This document shows, piece after piece, positions 22,092-32,943 of a DNA stretch of 64,000 nt. The translations under genes and the position numbers were made by a program. The DNA lies in contig CALSFV010000214.1 of assembly GCA_943737045.1 (NCBI GenBank), positions 868,001-932,000 of the forward strand, written 5' to 3'. How positions within the stretch are numbered: the first letter of the stretch is position 1; each line of letters begins with the position of its first letter. Origin of the DNA: Parapristionchus giblindavisi (Eukaryota > Nematoda > Chromadorea > Rhabditida > Diplogasteridae). A model generated the notes under the pieces. The model was not told the DNA's origin. It ran no database searches and worked only from the letters and a program-made list of their open reading frames with translations.

Positions 22092-22788
22092 ACTTCGAGT
22101 TTATCGTAATTCATCTAATTTTGTCTGTTTTAAAGAAAGAGTTAAGTCATTATTTGAATATTTCTATAAAAGAGAATACCCATTCCACATTATTCGACCG
22201 CGAATCTACAAGGTTCTAAATAAAAACCCGGCAATTAGTTTAAAATATGGAAAAACAACAGCAGAACTATGTTTAAAAGTTTTAGATGAAGAGTAAAAAC
22301 AAAGATCAAAGTTCATACATGCAAGCCAGGAACATAGGTAGAGAGGTAGATCACTAGTTATCTCACGCTCAACCAATCAATCTCTAGTACTCTCTAGTGC
22401 TCTCTCACTTCTCCACACTCTCTCACACATACGACGCGCTCTCTCTCTACTTAGACATGGCAATCAAACGATCATTCCCTCATTATGTATCTTTGCTTTT
22501 ATGTAAACAATATTAGTATTAGATTAGCTAAATCTCAATCAATTTTTAATCGTTCACTCTTTAACCTTATTAAGTTCTTCTTCTTTCCTTTGAAAAATCG
22601 TATTATTGAAAACTGTCCTGTGTGGGTCATCCTACTGATGAGGCCCATCCCACACGGGTCGGTCCAGTGTCTAGGACCAGGGCCGAAACACTGGATCGTT
22701 TTTTATCTCTAGATAGTCAGTCTTTACATAGTTTCGTTTCTAACACAACCTACTTTAAAACCATTCTTTCATTACTTTAACTCTAATT
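22092..22788 (+). repeat. Upstream pseudo-LTR (5'-truncated element copy)
   Basis: Begins ACTTCGAGTTTATCG inside the RT C-terminal coding region and ends CTCTAATT. It includes the last ~68 codons and stop of the ORF plus the 3' UTR. Confidence 0.85.
22610..22695 (+). ncRNA. Hammerhead-ribozyme-like core, upstream copy (candidate)
   Basis: CTGATGA (22635-22641) is followed by GGCCC, a nested hairpin GGTCC..GGACC, then GGGCC and GAAA (22685-22688). The order CUGAUGA-stem II-GAAA is the hammerhead core. I could not draw a convincing stem I, stem III and cleavage site: CCAGTG in the stem II loop pairs better with CACTGG after GAAA. Penelope-like elements are known to carry hammerheads in their pseudo-LTRs. 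Confidence 0.35.
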
Positions 22789-23847
22789 CATGCTTTCTCC
22801 ATCGGGTTTCGTGATGCCGAGAGCATTGCTCCGCTCCGAAACCTGCGGGGAATCCCTATATTAGATAACCACCTTTTCTAACTCTTTCCTTTCTTGTATG
22901 CACTCCACTTCGTACTCCTACACTAGGTTGTTTCCTTTTTCACATTGACTTTTTTGCATTCTTCTGGTCAGTGACCACGGTGCATAGCACCACCAGTAGT
23001 GACTTAAATGTCACAGGGTCGGCATAGCCGGCTACATTCTAGACTCCACCCCACATAAGGGCCTATATGGTACCAGTGGTGGTGAGAGGTATCATAGATT
23101 GAGAAATCAATTTATAAATAAATTTTAATCTTGAATCTAAATCTAATAAAACTCTAATTAAAATTTAATTAATTAATTTAAATCTAATATAAATCTTAAT
23201 TACTCGAATAATAAATTACACAATTTTTAATATGATAAACCAAATAACAGAACCAGCTTATAACCAAGACTATAATTCCATTGTAACATCATCAATCTCC
23301 TTGGTTTCAGTTACACCTTTTACGTCTCCATTGTTATTATTATATTTATTATAAATGCTTAATTTTAAATAAGAATATTTTTAGTCAAACATCAACTCTG
23401 ATTACACACCTAAATAAACACCTACCATGCATTGCATTAATGGACTCTAGTACACTCATTGCACACATATCAACCTCCCCATTCAAGAACATATACGTTC
23501 AAATCCTTTAGCCAAACCTTCCTAAAACCAAGCGCCTTCAGCAACGCATTTGGATTTAATATTTTTCAAACTTCTATTTAATAAAATATTAATAGCTCAT
23601 AAGCTCAAATTATTTACCTATAAAACCGGTTTTTCCTCCTAATATATAATTATAACATTACTATTATATTGAGACTGCAGTGACCACCCTACCGCTGTGA
23701 CCAAAGGTCGTGTGGAGAGCGGGGGTGTAAAGCGGTCTGACCGGTGCGGTGTCCCTATTTAGGGGAGTCACACCGTGGTGGCAGCCCCACCAAGTTGTCT
23801 ACACGACCGGCCCTAAAAAGCCAAGGGATGAGCCTCCCAATTAATAG

Positions 23848-26667
23848 CTCGCAAACAAAACGCTAAAACCTTCTGCCTTAACTTCTGTTTCAAAATGTTC
23901 CTTTATCAGAAAGGAGGGAGGGAAGAACTTAATCTCCCTCGAGTCCTCTTCTGACTACACAGGTTATAAGTGTTCTCGTTCGCGATGCATGATTTGTCCA
24001 AAAATGAATTTATATACTGGTGTAAAAAGTACGATTACTAATGATATATACATGACTAACAAGAGAAATAATGATACATGTACAAGCACTTTCGTTGTTT
24101 ATCTGATTACATGTACTGTTTGTGAAATGCAATATGTTGGAGAAACAAAACAGCGTTTGAAATCTAGAATGTCACAACATAGATACTCATTTTCTTCGAA
24201 TCATCTCAATACGTTCCTCAGTAAGCATTTCAAAGAACCTTTTCACGATAAAGAATCATTCCGTATTGATATCCTAGATCATGCCACTAATAAAAGAGAA
24301 TTATTAGAAAAAGAACTCATGTGGATTAAAGCGTTAAATACAGCATATCCTCTAGGCTTAAATGACTCTATAAAGAACTTTGGTTATATATCTGAGAATA
24401 TTGATCCATTAGATAAAAGAACACATCCATATTATACAATGCCGATGATTAATAATCACAGAAAGAATAGAGGTAGACGTAAGAAAAGAAGACGTAAACC
24501 ATTGGCAAAATGTACAACACCAATAGACGAAATAGTTGCAGACATTACATTATTCGAATCCAGAGAATTATTCATTTATGGTAGATCGCTATCTCATCAT
24601 CAACTAAGACAACTAGAATTATTCACTACAGATCAACGATTTTCATTATTAACTCATTACAATAAATATAAAATTTATTCGGTCATCTGTCCCCATTATT
24701 GGAAAAATCATAAAGAACCTTCAATACACAGAAGACCGAATGAAGTTGCTCTTCGAATACCATTCATAGGAAAATTTATGGATAGAATAGCATTATCAAA
24801 TATTTTAAACTCACAAAAAATAAAAGATATATGGAAGGGAATTAAAATTGAGGATAATGACATACCGTACATTAGCACACGCTATACCCTTACAGAACCA
24901 ACATCAAATATAATATGCAATTATGGAAAATTCTTACGAACATTAACTGCAGACGAAAAATATAAAATACTTAATAGAAACTGTAATTGCAGTGAGTTCA
25001 AAGAATTCGTTGATAAAACATACGGCCATGTTTGTACAGGAAATACTTCAATTATAAAGGAAGAATCACTACGAGAAATAATCAATAAAGGCACAAAATT
25101 TAGACTAGAAAATTATGTTAATAATAATGACATCATAAAAATAGTCAATAACGCCATTGAAGAAGTCGTTCAAAGAATTTTAAGAAAAACAAAGAAAAGT
25201 GAAAAGCTTGGACTAGTAATTGGACTACTTCAAGAATACGCCATAAAGAAAATAATAAATAAAATAGAAAAATATAATAAACCGAAGTCAGAGCAATTTA
25301 ATTTCAAAGGTTTGACAAGATTACAAAATAATTTTATAATAACAGCAGTCGATAAAGCATCTGGAAACTATGCCTTTACTTGCAAAAAACTATACCTTCT
25401 TTTTATGGAAAAAGAGCTAAATAATAAGAATAATGGTGAAAATACGTATGAACCAATTAATAGCTTTGATAAAGATGCAAAAATAAAAGAACATACACAA
25501 TTTTTAAAGAACTTCAATCTACAACAAATCGAAAATGCTAGTTTACCACGTATTTACGGAATTCCAAAAATGCATAAGAATCCTATTAAGTTCAGGTTTA
25601 TAACAGGAGCATATAACAGTAGCCTTAAACCAGTATCTATACAACTACAAAAGATACTAAAATTTTTACAAAATCATTTCAGAAGATACTGTAAAACAAT
25701 AACTGGACATAATAAAATCAATAATTATTTTACCATTCAGAATTCGTTTAAAGTTATACATAATGTTCAATCAATCAATAACAAGAAAACTGAAATCTTT
25801 TGCGCCGATTTTGCATCCCTCTTTACGAATCTTCCTCATAAGATAGTACGCCAGAACATATTCTTCCTTATTGATCTTTTATTTAAAAATTCTAATTCAG
25901 AATACATTGTAATTAAAGGAAATTATATCAGATACGACAAAACAAATAGCTCCATATCTGGCAAATCCTACCATAAAAATGATATAAAACTTATTTTGGA
26001 ATATATATTAAATAATAGCTACGCATACTATGGAGGAGTATATTATAAGCAAAATAAAGGCATTCCGCAGGGAAACAACGCTTCACCTCAGATAGCTGAT
26101 CTTACGCTAGCATCGATGGAGTTCCAATATATACAGAAGAAAGTAAAAATGAATCATCCACTAGCGTACTCATTAAATAAGACATATAGATACATAGATG
26201 ATCTTTTGCATATATCGGAGAATACCTCAAAGTTTATTGAAATGACGAAAGAAATGTACCATCCGTCCTTAACTTTAGAACAAACAAATAGTGAAGCTAA
26301 TAAATGTGCATTTTTGGATCTCAGCATAGAATTGTCCAATGGAAGAGCGACTACTAAACTCTACAACAAGACGGATGACTACAGTTTTGAAGTCATTAGA
26401 TATCCACACTATCACTCAAACATTCCAATGTATATTGGTTTGAACACATTATCGGGCGAAATACTTCGAGTTTATCGTAATTCATCTAATTTTGTCTGTT
26501 TTAAAGAAAGAGTTAAGTCATTATTTGAATATTTCTATAAAAGAGAATACCCATTCCACATTATTCGACCGCGAATCTACAAGGTTCTAAATAAAAACCC
26601 GGCAATTAGTTTAAAATATGGAAAAACAACAGCAGAACTATGTTTAAAAGTTTTAGATGAAGAGTAA
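23848..26667 (+). CDS. Penelope-like polyprotein: GIY-YIG endonuclease + reverse transcriptase
   Basis: The first ATG is at 23989 (892 aa), but the same frame is open from 23848. It contains a Cys-rich motif straddling that ATG (KCSRSRCMICPKM), typical of the region before a GIY-YIG domain, so initiation may lie upstream at a non-ATG codon or via a spliced 5' end. Residues ~35-70 are the GIY-YIG nuclease: VVYLITC, QYVGETKQRLKSRMSQHR. RT blocks follow in order: ITAVDKASGNYAF (~445), LPRIYGIPKMHKNPIKFRFI (~525), FCADFASLFTNLP with catalytic Asp (~605), KGIPQGNNASPQIADL (~690), YRYIDDLL (catalytic YIDD, ~735) and CAFLDLSIEL (~770). The nuclease before RT is the permuted order described for Naiad/Chlamys-type Penelope-like elements; canonical ones have it at the C-terminus. 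No stop or frameshift is seen. Confidence 0.9.
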   Translation, partial: LANKTLKPSALTSVSKCSFIRKEGGKNLISLESSSDYTGYKCSRSRCMICPKMNLYTGVKSTITNDIYMTNKRNNDTCTSTFVVYLITCTVCEMQYVGETKQRLKSRMSQHRYSFSSNHLNTFLSKHFKEPFHDKESFRIDILDHATNKRELLEKELMWIKALNTAYPLGLNDSIKNFGYISENIDPLDKRTHPYYTMPMINNHRKNRGRRKKRRRKPLAKCTTPIDEIVADITLFESRELFIYGRSLSHHQLRQLELFTTDQRFSLLTHYNKYKIYSVICPHYWKNHKEPSIHRRPNEVALRIPFIGKFMDRIALSNILNSQKIKDIWKGIKIEDNDIPYISTRYTLTEPTSNIICNYGKFLRTLTADEKYKILNRNCNCSEFKEFVDKTYGHVCTGNTSIIKEESLREIINKGTKFRLENYVNNNDIIKIVNNAIEEVVQRILRKTKKSEKLGLVIGLLQEYAIKKIINKIEKYNKPKSEQFNFKGLTRLQNNFIITAVDKASGNYAFTCKKLYLLFMEKELNNKNNGENTYEPINSFDKDAKIKEHTQFLKNFNLQQIENASLPRIYGIPKMHKNPIKFRFITGAYNSSLKPVSIQLQKILKFLQNHFRRYCKTITGHNKINNYFTIQNSFKVIHNVQSINNKKTEIFCADFASLFTNLPHKIVRQNIFFLIDLLFKNSNSEYIVIKGNYIRYDKTNSSISGKSYHKNDIKLILEYILNNSYAYYGGVYYKQNKGIPQGNNASPQIADLTLASMEFQYIQKKVKMNHPLAYSLNKTYRYIDDLLHISENTSKFIEMTKEMYHPSLTLEQTNSEANKCAFLDLSIELSNGRATTKLYNKTDDYSFEVIRYPHYHSNIPMYIGLNTLSGEILRVYRNSSNFVCFKERVKSLFEYFYKREYPFHIIRPRIYKVLNKNPAISLKYGKTTAELCLKVLDEE

Positions 26668-27159
26668 AAACAAAGATCAAAGTTCATACATGCAAGCCAG
26701 GAACATAGGTAGAGAGGTAGATCACTAGTTATCTCACGCTCAACCAATCAATCTCTAGTACTCTCTAGTGCTCTCTCACTTCTCCACACTCTCTCACACA
26801 TACGACGCGCTCTCTCTCTACTTAGACATGGCAATCAAACGATCATTCCCTCATTATGTATCTTTGCTTTTATGTAAACAATATTAGTATTAGATTAGCT
26901 AAATCTCAATCAATTTTTAATCGTTCACTCTTTAACCTTATTAAGTTCTTCTTCTTTCCTTTGAAAAATCGTATTATTGAAAACTGTCCTGTGTGGGTCA
27001 TCCTACTGATGAGGCCCATCCCACACGGGTCGGTCCAGTGTCTAGGACCAGGGCCGAAACACTGGATCGTTTTTTATCTCTAGATAGTCAGTCTTTACAT
27101 AGTTTCGTTTCTAACACAACCTACTTTAAAACCATTCTTTCATTACTTTAACTCTAATT
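26463..27159 (+). repeat. Downstream pseudo-LTR
   Basis: Second copy of the 697-bp unit, contiguous with the full ORF's 3' end. Its terminal CTCTAATT abuts the interrupted Str-A exon. Confidence 0.85.
26981..27066 (+). ncRNA. Hammerhead-ribozyme-like core, downstream copy (candidate)
   Basis: Same arrangement as upstream: CTGATGA at 27006-27012, GAAA at 27056-27059. Confidence 0.35.
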
Positions 27160-29891
27160 TCGTTTTGATCTCGATGTTGCCATCGGTACAGGTGAAACCA
27201 ATGATGATTGAATCCTTGCTAAGTCCCGCACGAACTTGGGAAGGGTTTGACGATACCTGAACAACATTATTAGTACAAATGCACGCAGTACAGTTTGAAA
27301 TATCGCCTACCCCGAGCAAATTTTACTCTCCTCTCTGGCGACACTCTCGCATACAAAGAAAACTAGAGAACATTGTCAGAGTTTCAAATTTGCACGTGTG
27401 TCATTTCAATGAAGACTAGAACGTACCCAGATACGAAGAAGATAACAAGAAAAGGATCGAGCATTGGAAAGATTGCTGTGAGCATCATGAATATACTACC
27501 GTCTCCAAATGGAATTCCGGTCAAAGGAAGAAGAAATACTACTGAGAGGGGCGCATACGAGATGATGCATGGGATTATGGTCTGCAAGGTACTTTATATT
27601 GGTTGAAATGGCCAATTGAAGAAATTACGCTGACTTTAAAGGCACATTCCGAGCTAATTTTACTCTCCGCAAAATTTTCTCCTAAACAAAGAAAGCGAGA
27701 GAGCATTATCAGAACGGTGATTGTCAAATTAACTTTTAACCTGAAGTAGTAATACTCGGAAGAGTTGTCGTTGCATTCTTCGTGTCTTCGATGTCAAATC
27801 CTGTCTGGAATGTTAAGTAATTGTTGAAATCCAGACTCGATATCACAATCCAAAAAAGTTGAAACTCTTTGCTCTCGTTGTCAGATTTAATTTGAGTGTT
27901 TTTCGAGAGTATATGACAACAGCGGTAATGGTTGGGAACAGTGGAATGAGAAACGATCGGATGAGAACTATTTGCATATGAGAGACACGCGCTAATGAAT
28001 AGGCAAAGCATGTAAACAGTTGTAATCCAGTCGGTTCTCGTTGTGCGGTTCTCACTAGAATTACATATACGGATATTAACTTCCCAAACCTCGTATCCTT
28101 CAGTCCAGCAAATATTCGATTGATAGAGATGATAATGACCACTGCGGTTCCCGTGAATAATACGAGAACTAGACCAATAGTAACTAGCGAATGTGGTTCC
28201 CAGTGCCATTCTCCATTAGATCCTTTGGTCTGAATCAGATTTGATCGTGAAAATTAATTCTCGCGGAATCGTGAATTTCACTGTCAACAAATCGTGAAAG
28301 ATACGAAAAATTCGTAAATTTTCGTGAAAAAAATGTTTGCTAATATGTCATAAAGAATAATACAACATATCATGAAATTCTACATAATCCTTACTTACCC
28401 GATACAGAATACCTAGATAGCTAGGCTGCATAGTCGAATTGAAGTTAACATTATACATTTCCTGCAATTTTTGTATTACAAAATCACATTTAGTTTGTTC
28501 CTCGATTTTCCAAATATTGTGAATTAAGAAAAATCGTTATTTTTGCTTAAATAATAATCACTCGCATAAAAAATAAGAATTGTATATTTGGTCGATCCCC
28601 ACACAATGAGGGTATGAAAATGTATGAGTTAAACTTCATAAATTACCAATATCAAAGGCGTGTAGAAGTTTCTGGTCTCATGAGTAGGATGGAATCCGTC
28701 CAAGCATACATACATGAATCCCCCTGTGTAGAGTAAGTCGACGATTATCGCAAGGGTGATCCAATTTCGCCATGGATTTCGTTGCATCCAGGAAAGCCAT
28801 GGTGGGCTTAAATATTGTATACTGATCTACTGTGTTGGCCGTCATTCTATTCATGTTTATGTGTTGCTATTGGTTGTTATCTGAGTCCCCGACTATTGTG
28901 GCTTACGAAGACTAGTTTTCCTGACTTGGTTTGACGTAATAAGAAGAATCCAATACCATACCATTCTTATACAGGAATAAATGATTTGATTTGATTCGTA
29001 TCCCTGAAAATTTTGTGACTTACTTGCACAGTAGAACGTATCGATAAATATAATGAAAGGCCAGGAGTATAAATGTTTGGTAGAATAATACGACGAAGAG
29101 TAATACTGAAATAATAGTTGCTTCCAAGAGGGTTGTACATTAAATAAACATAAATAAATATGTGTTTGAGTTATTGCTCAATCTACATTCAAGCTTTTTT
29201 CTGCGATCTCTCATTTTTTGTGTGCATTTTGGGCTTAATTTATGTAATATACAATAGGAAGAAAAAATAACTAACACATTGCGACACCAAGTGACGAAGA
29301 CGAATCTGTGAACCGGTTGCCGTAGAAAAAAAGCCCAGCATCGCCCAAATACATAACCTATAACGTGCTTTAGGAATGCTATTCATAGGTGGTTTAAAAT
29401 AACACCCTAATCTAATATGAAACTCTCCACTCTGGCCACACTCTCTCGTTTTCTCTGACTGCAAGAGAGCGAGGTCAGAGGTGCGGTCTGCCATTTTAAA
29501 ATGATACCGGGATGATTGCAAAATGGACGAGTGAAATCAATAGATCAACGACGCTGAAACTGAAGAGTAGCCAACGATATGCGCCTACCTGTAACAATAA
29601 ACAACAATTCCTTTGAACATATAAAGCAGGCATGATTTATTCTAGTAAATGTTTTTTTTTAAATTCTATTAAGTCATGCATATTTTTATTTCAATTTACT
29701 TTTGATATTGTTAGTAAGATATATCTTTTCTTACATATTTCCTCTGAAAATTTTAAAGGTCTTACATGATGATTGTTTGTTTTGAGAATTATGTAAATGA
29801 GCCAAAAATTGGTGACAAGAGACGCAAAAGTAGTTGAGCTGGTGAAGATCTGAGTAGTTTCTTGGTTTAGAATGGTCAAATAAGATGACAC
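27154..29891 (-). CDS. Str-family seven-transmembrane chemoreceptor (Str-A), ~359 aa
   Basis: Ten exons on the minus strand: 29891-29766, 29588-29508, 29357-29276, 29105-29024, 28821-28647, 28461-28399, 28229-28081, 27804-27741, 27581-27427, 27256-27154. All phases agree (360 codons with stop). Seven hydrophobic spans are visible, with Str hallmarks: VGAYRWLLFSFSVVDLLIS (TM2), FYQTFILLAFHYIYRY (TM3 end), QRQLFRVLLLQTIIP (start of TM6), and AIFPMLDPFLVIFFVSGYRQ (TM7 with P-LDP-FV and the YR after it). Expected role: chemosensory G-protein-coupled receptor in a sensory neuron cilium. The last exon is cut by the Penelope-like element, which supplies an in-frame TAG after SRSKRN; only about ten tail residues are lost compared with Str-B and Str-C. 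No ATG is seen for exon 1: the frame opens with GTG at 29891, behind a TAG acceptor, so a 5' exon is missing from the model. Confidence 0.8.
27305..27412. repeat. M1 hairpin MITE, copy 9
   Basis: CCGAGCAAATTTTACTCTCC arm; in intron 9 of Str-A. Confidence 0.7.
27634..27742. repeat. M1 hairpin MITE, copy 10
   Basis: CTTTAAAGGCACATTCCGAG end; in intron 8 of Str-A, its far end running into the exon 8 donor (GTTAAAAG). Confidence 0.7.
29385..29500. repeat. M1 hairpin MITE, copy 11 (degenerate)
   Basis: Left arm (AATATGAAACTCTCCACTC, GCCACACTCTCTCG) intact, right arm eroded; intron 2 of Str-A. Confidence 0.6.
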
Positions 29892-29899
29892 AATATCTA

Positions 29900-30890
29900 T
29901 TTAGTATTGTTATACACTATCGTATTCATCATGGCTGGGTGTAAAACATTTTTCGTAAAATTTTGGTACTTTTTCTCGTAAAATCGTAAAACGTAAAATG
30001 TTCAGCCCTGATATACATGTATTGAAACTAGAGGAACGAAATATTTCATAATTTTAAAATATTATAAACAACAAACTTCGTGGGCTTTATCACTGATGAC
30101 CATATCCAATTTCAATTATCAAAGATTTTACGATTTTCTGCTGGATTTTCCGAGAGATCAAAAAGAGTTCACTGTTCCTGAAAAATGCACGATATATCTA
30201 GTCCACTCAAATGAAATGGATTATGGTAGATTGTAGAATTAACTATCATTTCATAACTTTAGTTGTCGGACAAAGTGTATGGAGTTTTATTTTTCCATTT
30301 GCAACTATTCAATTAGCTTTTTTTCAGAAAGTCTAGTGAAAAAAAATCATATCTCTTTGAGGGTGGGAAAAAAGAAATTGTCTCACAATTGTCTAACAAT
30401 AAGATAACAAAATCATTTGTTTTTTGGTCAGCTGATTACAAATCAAAAATATTTTTTGCTTTGTACTTTTTTTTCTGTAGCGAAGAGCGTCGTTTGAAGA
30501 ACAAAACGCACATATGATTGATAAAAAACAGAACTGCACATATATGTATATTTTGTCTGCATGCACAACTAATGAGTTTGCGGTCTACTGCTCTTTTGTC
30601 TAACGCTTCAACAGAGCAAAAACCCCTTAATCTGTAGGAAATTATTTAATCACCTTTGAGATACAAATAGGCCACAGATAGACGTAGGTGTTTTCGAATA
30701 CGTTGCAAGACTATTCTCTATGAGTTCAGTTTTTATCACACAATATAAAGTCAAATACAAATCATTCCTAACAAACGCTTATTTCCTTCCTCGACACCAT
30801 TCGCACATGAATAATACTAAATGATAATTAATTGTTGATCCGGATGATTTATTTTTTTCGAAACATTGCCTTTATGCCACACCATATCTT
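29900..30890. other. 5' region of Str-A, no other gene
   Basis: Parts (about 30040-30540, minus) are homologous to the upstream regions of Str-B (35880-36640) and Str-C (43610-44280). A small palindrome with CGTAAAA words lies at 29935-30010. No separate coding exon was found. Confidence 0.5.
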
Positions 30891-31821
30891 ACAAGGGAAG
30901 TGTAAGAAATATCTTTTAGACCTATAGACGAGAGTATTTTTCCTCGATAGCTATACGCAATATAAGGTCGGAACCAAAAAATCAGCGGCTGGCATGCACT
31001 TTCCGATTTTATATAATTAATCAAAGTTTGTACATTCAAACGCGCTGTTTTCAGGCTGTGTATGCTATGAAATAAGACACCACTGATAGAGCCCTTGACA
31101 GAGCAATGAGAACATGGCGACGTGGTGTAGTGGTAGCGTGTTCTCTTCTTGATCATTATGTTGGTGGTTCGAATACACCTATGGACATTTTTCTTTTGCT
31201 AATTTTTAAACGTTCCGGACTTGTAATTTTGATCAGATGTCCCCGTGCAAAGGAAGAGTAGTTTTGAAAATTTGATCAAACATCTTTGCAGAAGTTATCA
31301 AAATGATATTCTTCCGTAGCAACTTGGTACATATATGTAAGCTCTCTCCCAAAATCAAATTCTCACTATGCTAGTCAACGTAATGTTGGACAAGATTTAT
31401 TTTTTTGTTTTCCTAAATGATGAAATTCAAGTTCAACAGCTACATAAAATTGTGAAAAAGATTTTAAATTTTTCTCTGATCAAAATTACAAGTCCGGAAC
31501 GTTTAAAAATTAGCAAAAGAAAAATGTCCATAGGTGTATTCGAACCACCAACATAGTGATCAAGAAGAGAACACGCTACCACTACACCATGTCGCACTGT
31601 TCTTATTGCTCTGTCAAGGGCTCTATCAGTGATGTCTTATTTTATAGCATACACAGCCTGAAAACAGCGCGTTCGAATGTACAAACTTTGATTAATTATA
31701 TAAAATCGGAAAGTGAATGCCAGCCGCTGATTTTTTGGTTCCGACCTTATATTGCGTATAGCTATCGAGGAAAAATACTCTAGTCTATAGGTCTAAAAGA
31801 TATTTCTTACACTTCCCTTGT
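30891..31821. mobile_element. Tc5-like foldback, copy 2, with tRNA-like segments
   Basis: TIR CAAGGGAAGTGTAAGAAAT at both ends, flanked by TTA on both sides (TNA target). Arms ~350 bp (to about 31240 and from 31465). Each arm contains a tRNA-like stretch, GTGGTGTAGTGGTAGCGTG (A-box-like) to GTGGTTCGAATAC (B-box-like), at 31118-31180 (+) and inverted at 31530-31592. The acceptor stems do not close, so neither is called a tRNA. Confidence 0.7.
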
Positions 31822-31842
31822 TAATCAACCAGCGGATACATT

Positions 31843-31955
31843 CCTGAAACGTACACCTCGGGTTAATTTGAAACTCTCCGCTCTGGCAATATCCTTTCGC
31901 TTTCTTTATTTACGAGAGAGTTTTGGCGGAACGAGAGAAAAATAAGGTCGGAATT
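31843..31955. repeat. M1 hairpin MITE, copy 12
   Basis: CACCTCGGGTTAATTTGAAAC arm and TTTACGAGAGAG loop. Confidence 0.7.
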
Positions 31956-31959
31956 TGCC

Positions 31960-32930
31960 TCATGTTATCAAATATGTGACATCGTATCTCGCTATGTTTA
32001 ACTTAATTCAGGTATCGAGTAAATCACGATATAGATGATATACATGTAGTGATTACTCGACGATATGAGACGGACGACTGGCTTACATGAGACGTTCCCA
32101 GTGGGAACTTCCCACCCTTTTGCCCCATCCATCATCTTTATCTTATCTATCGTTTCTTGAGAGTTTGTTGATTACTTATTATTTCACAATTATTTCGATA
32201 GTCTCGTTCATGCGTGAGCATGTGATGAATATATTAGCGTTTCTTACTATCGTTAGTGAAACATCGTAGACAGAAAGACAGACATGCCATGGATCGAATA
32301 CATGATCTCCCTATAAGATCACAGTCTCCATATCTGAACAGAAAACGTTTCATATATTTTATCTACATGCACACGCATGCAACGACACATGAAAAATGAA
32401 TATGATTATAGTAAAAAGGTGATAATAATGACTTCGCTATTTATTGTTAGAAGAAATCAGTTCATGAATACTCTCAGTAACATTCTTTGGAAGTTCGTCA
32501 AATCATACACTAATTGTAAAAACTGCTCTAAATACAGTATATTTAATTATAAATACACTTAAAAATACTGTTATATGATATCTATCATATTTTTCAAACA
32601 TTTAATTATGAATCTTAAAATATCCTCCGCGGTCAGATAAATTTAATATTATATGCACTAAAGTTCCACTTTTAATTGTTCATACACGTGAACATGAATA
32701 GTCACATGGTTGGGTGATATAGCATGTAATTGTTTGGATTGCATAAAGCTTGGCATAAATTATAATAAAATAATAATAATAATAAAATATTTATACATGT
32801 TAATCAAAGAACAATGAAACGCGTGATAATAAAACAATTTATTATCCCATAACAGTTACACGGTAATTGAATATTATACAAATTATACAAATTCAGAATG
32901 ATTTATCAGATGGAATCACTATCAGAAATA
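31960..32930. other. Intergenic, nothing recognised
   Basis: AT-rich. Homology with the 3' flank of peptide gene 2 (41590-41610) begins only near 32930. Confidence 0.4.
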
Positions 32931-32943
32931 AGATCACAGGTAT

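Larger units (their letters stand above)
22092..27159 (+). mobile_element. Permuted Penelope-like retroelement (Naiad-type) with tandem pseudo-LTRs
   Basis: Structure: a 697-bp pseudo-LTR (22092-22788) that is really the 3' end of a truncated upstream copy, a 5' untranslated region of ~1 kb, one long ORF with GIY-YIG before RT, and a second 697-bp pseudo-LTR (26463-27159). The two look identical base for base by eye. It sits inside the last exon of the chemoreceptor Str-A: the left flank ends with the exon's 3' part (inverse of GCGTATAGTCCAACTTCC) and the right flank starts with the exon's 5' part. The intact ORF and matching pseudo-LTRs point to a recent insertion. Confidence 0.85.

Noticed and set aside
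22485..22712. 75-aa frame present twice (also at 26856-27083)
   Set aside because: It lies in the 3' untranslated part of the Penelope-like element and overlaps the ribozyme-like core.
31115..31186. A functional tRNA gene
   Set aside because: A- and B-box-like words are present, but the acceptor and D stems do not pair and the same stretch is repeated in both arms of a foldback.
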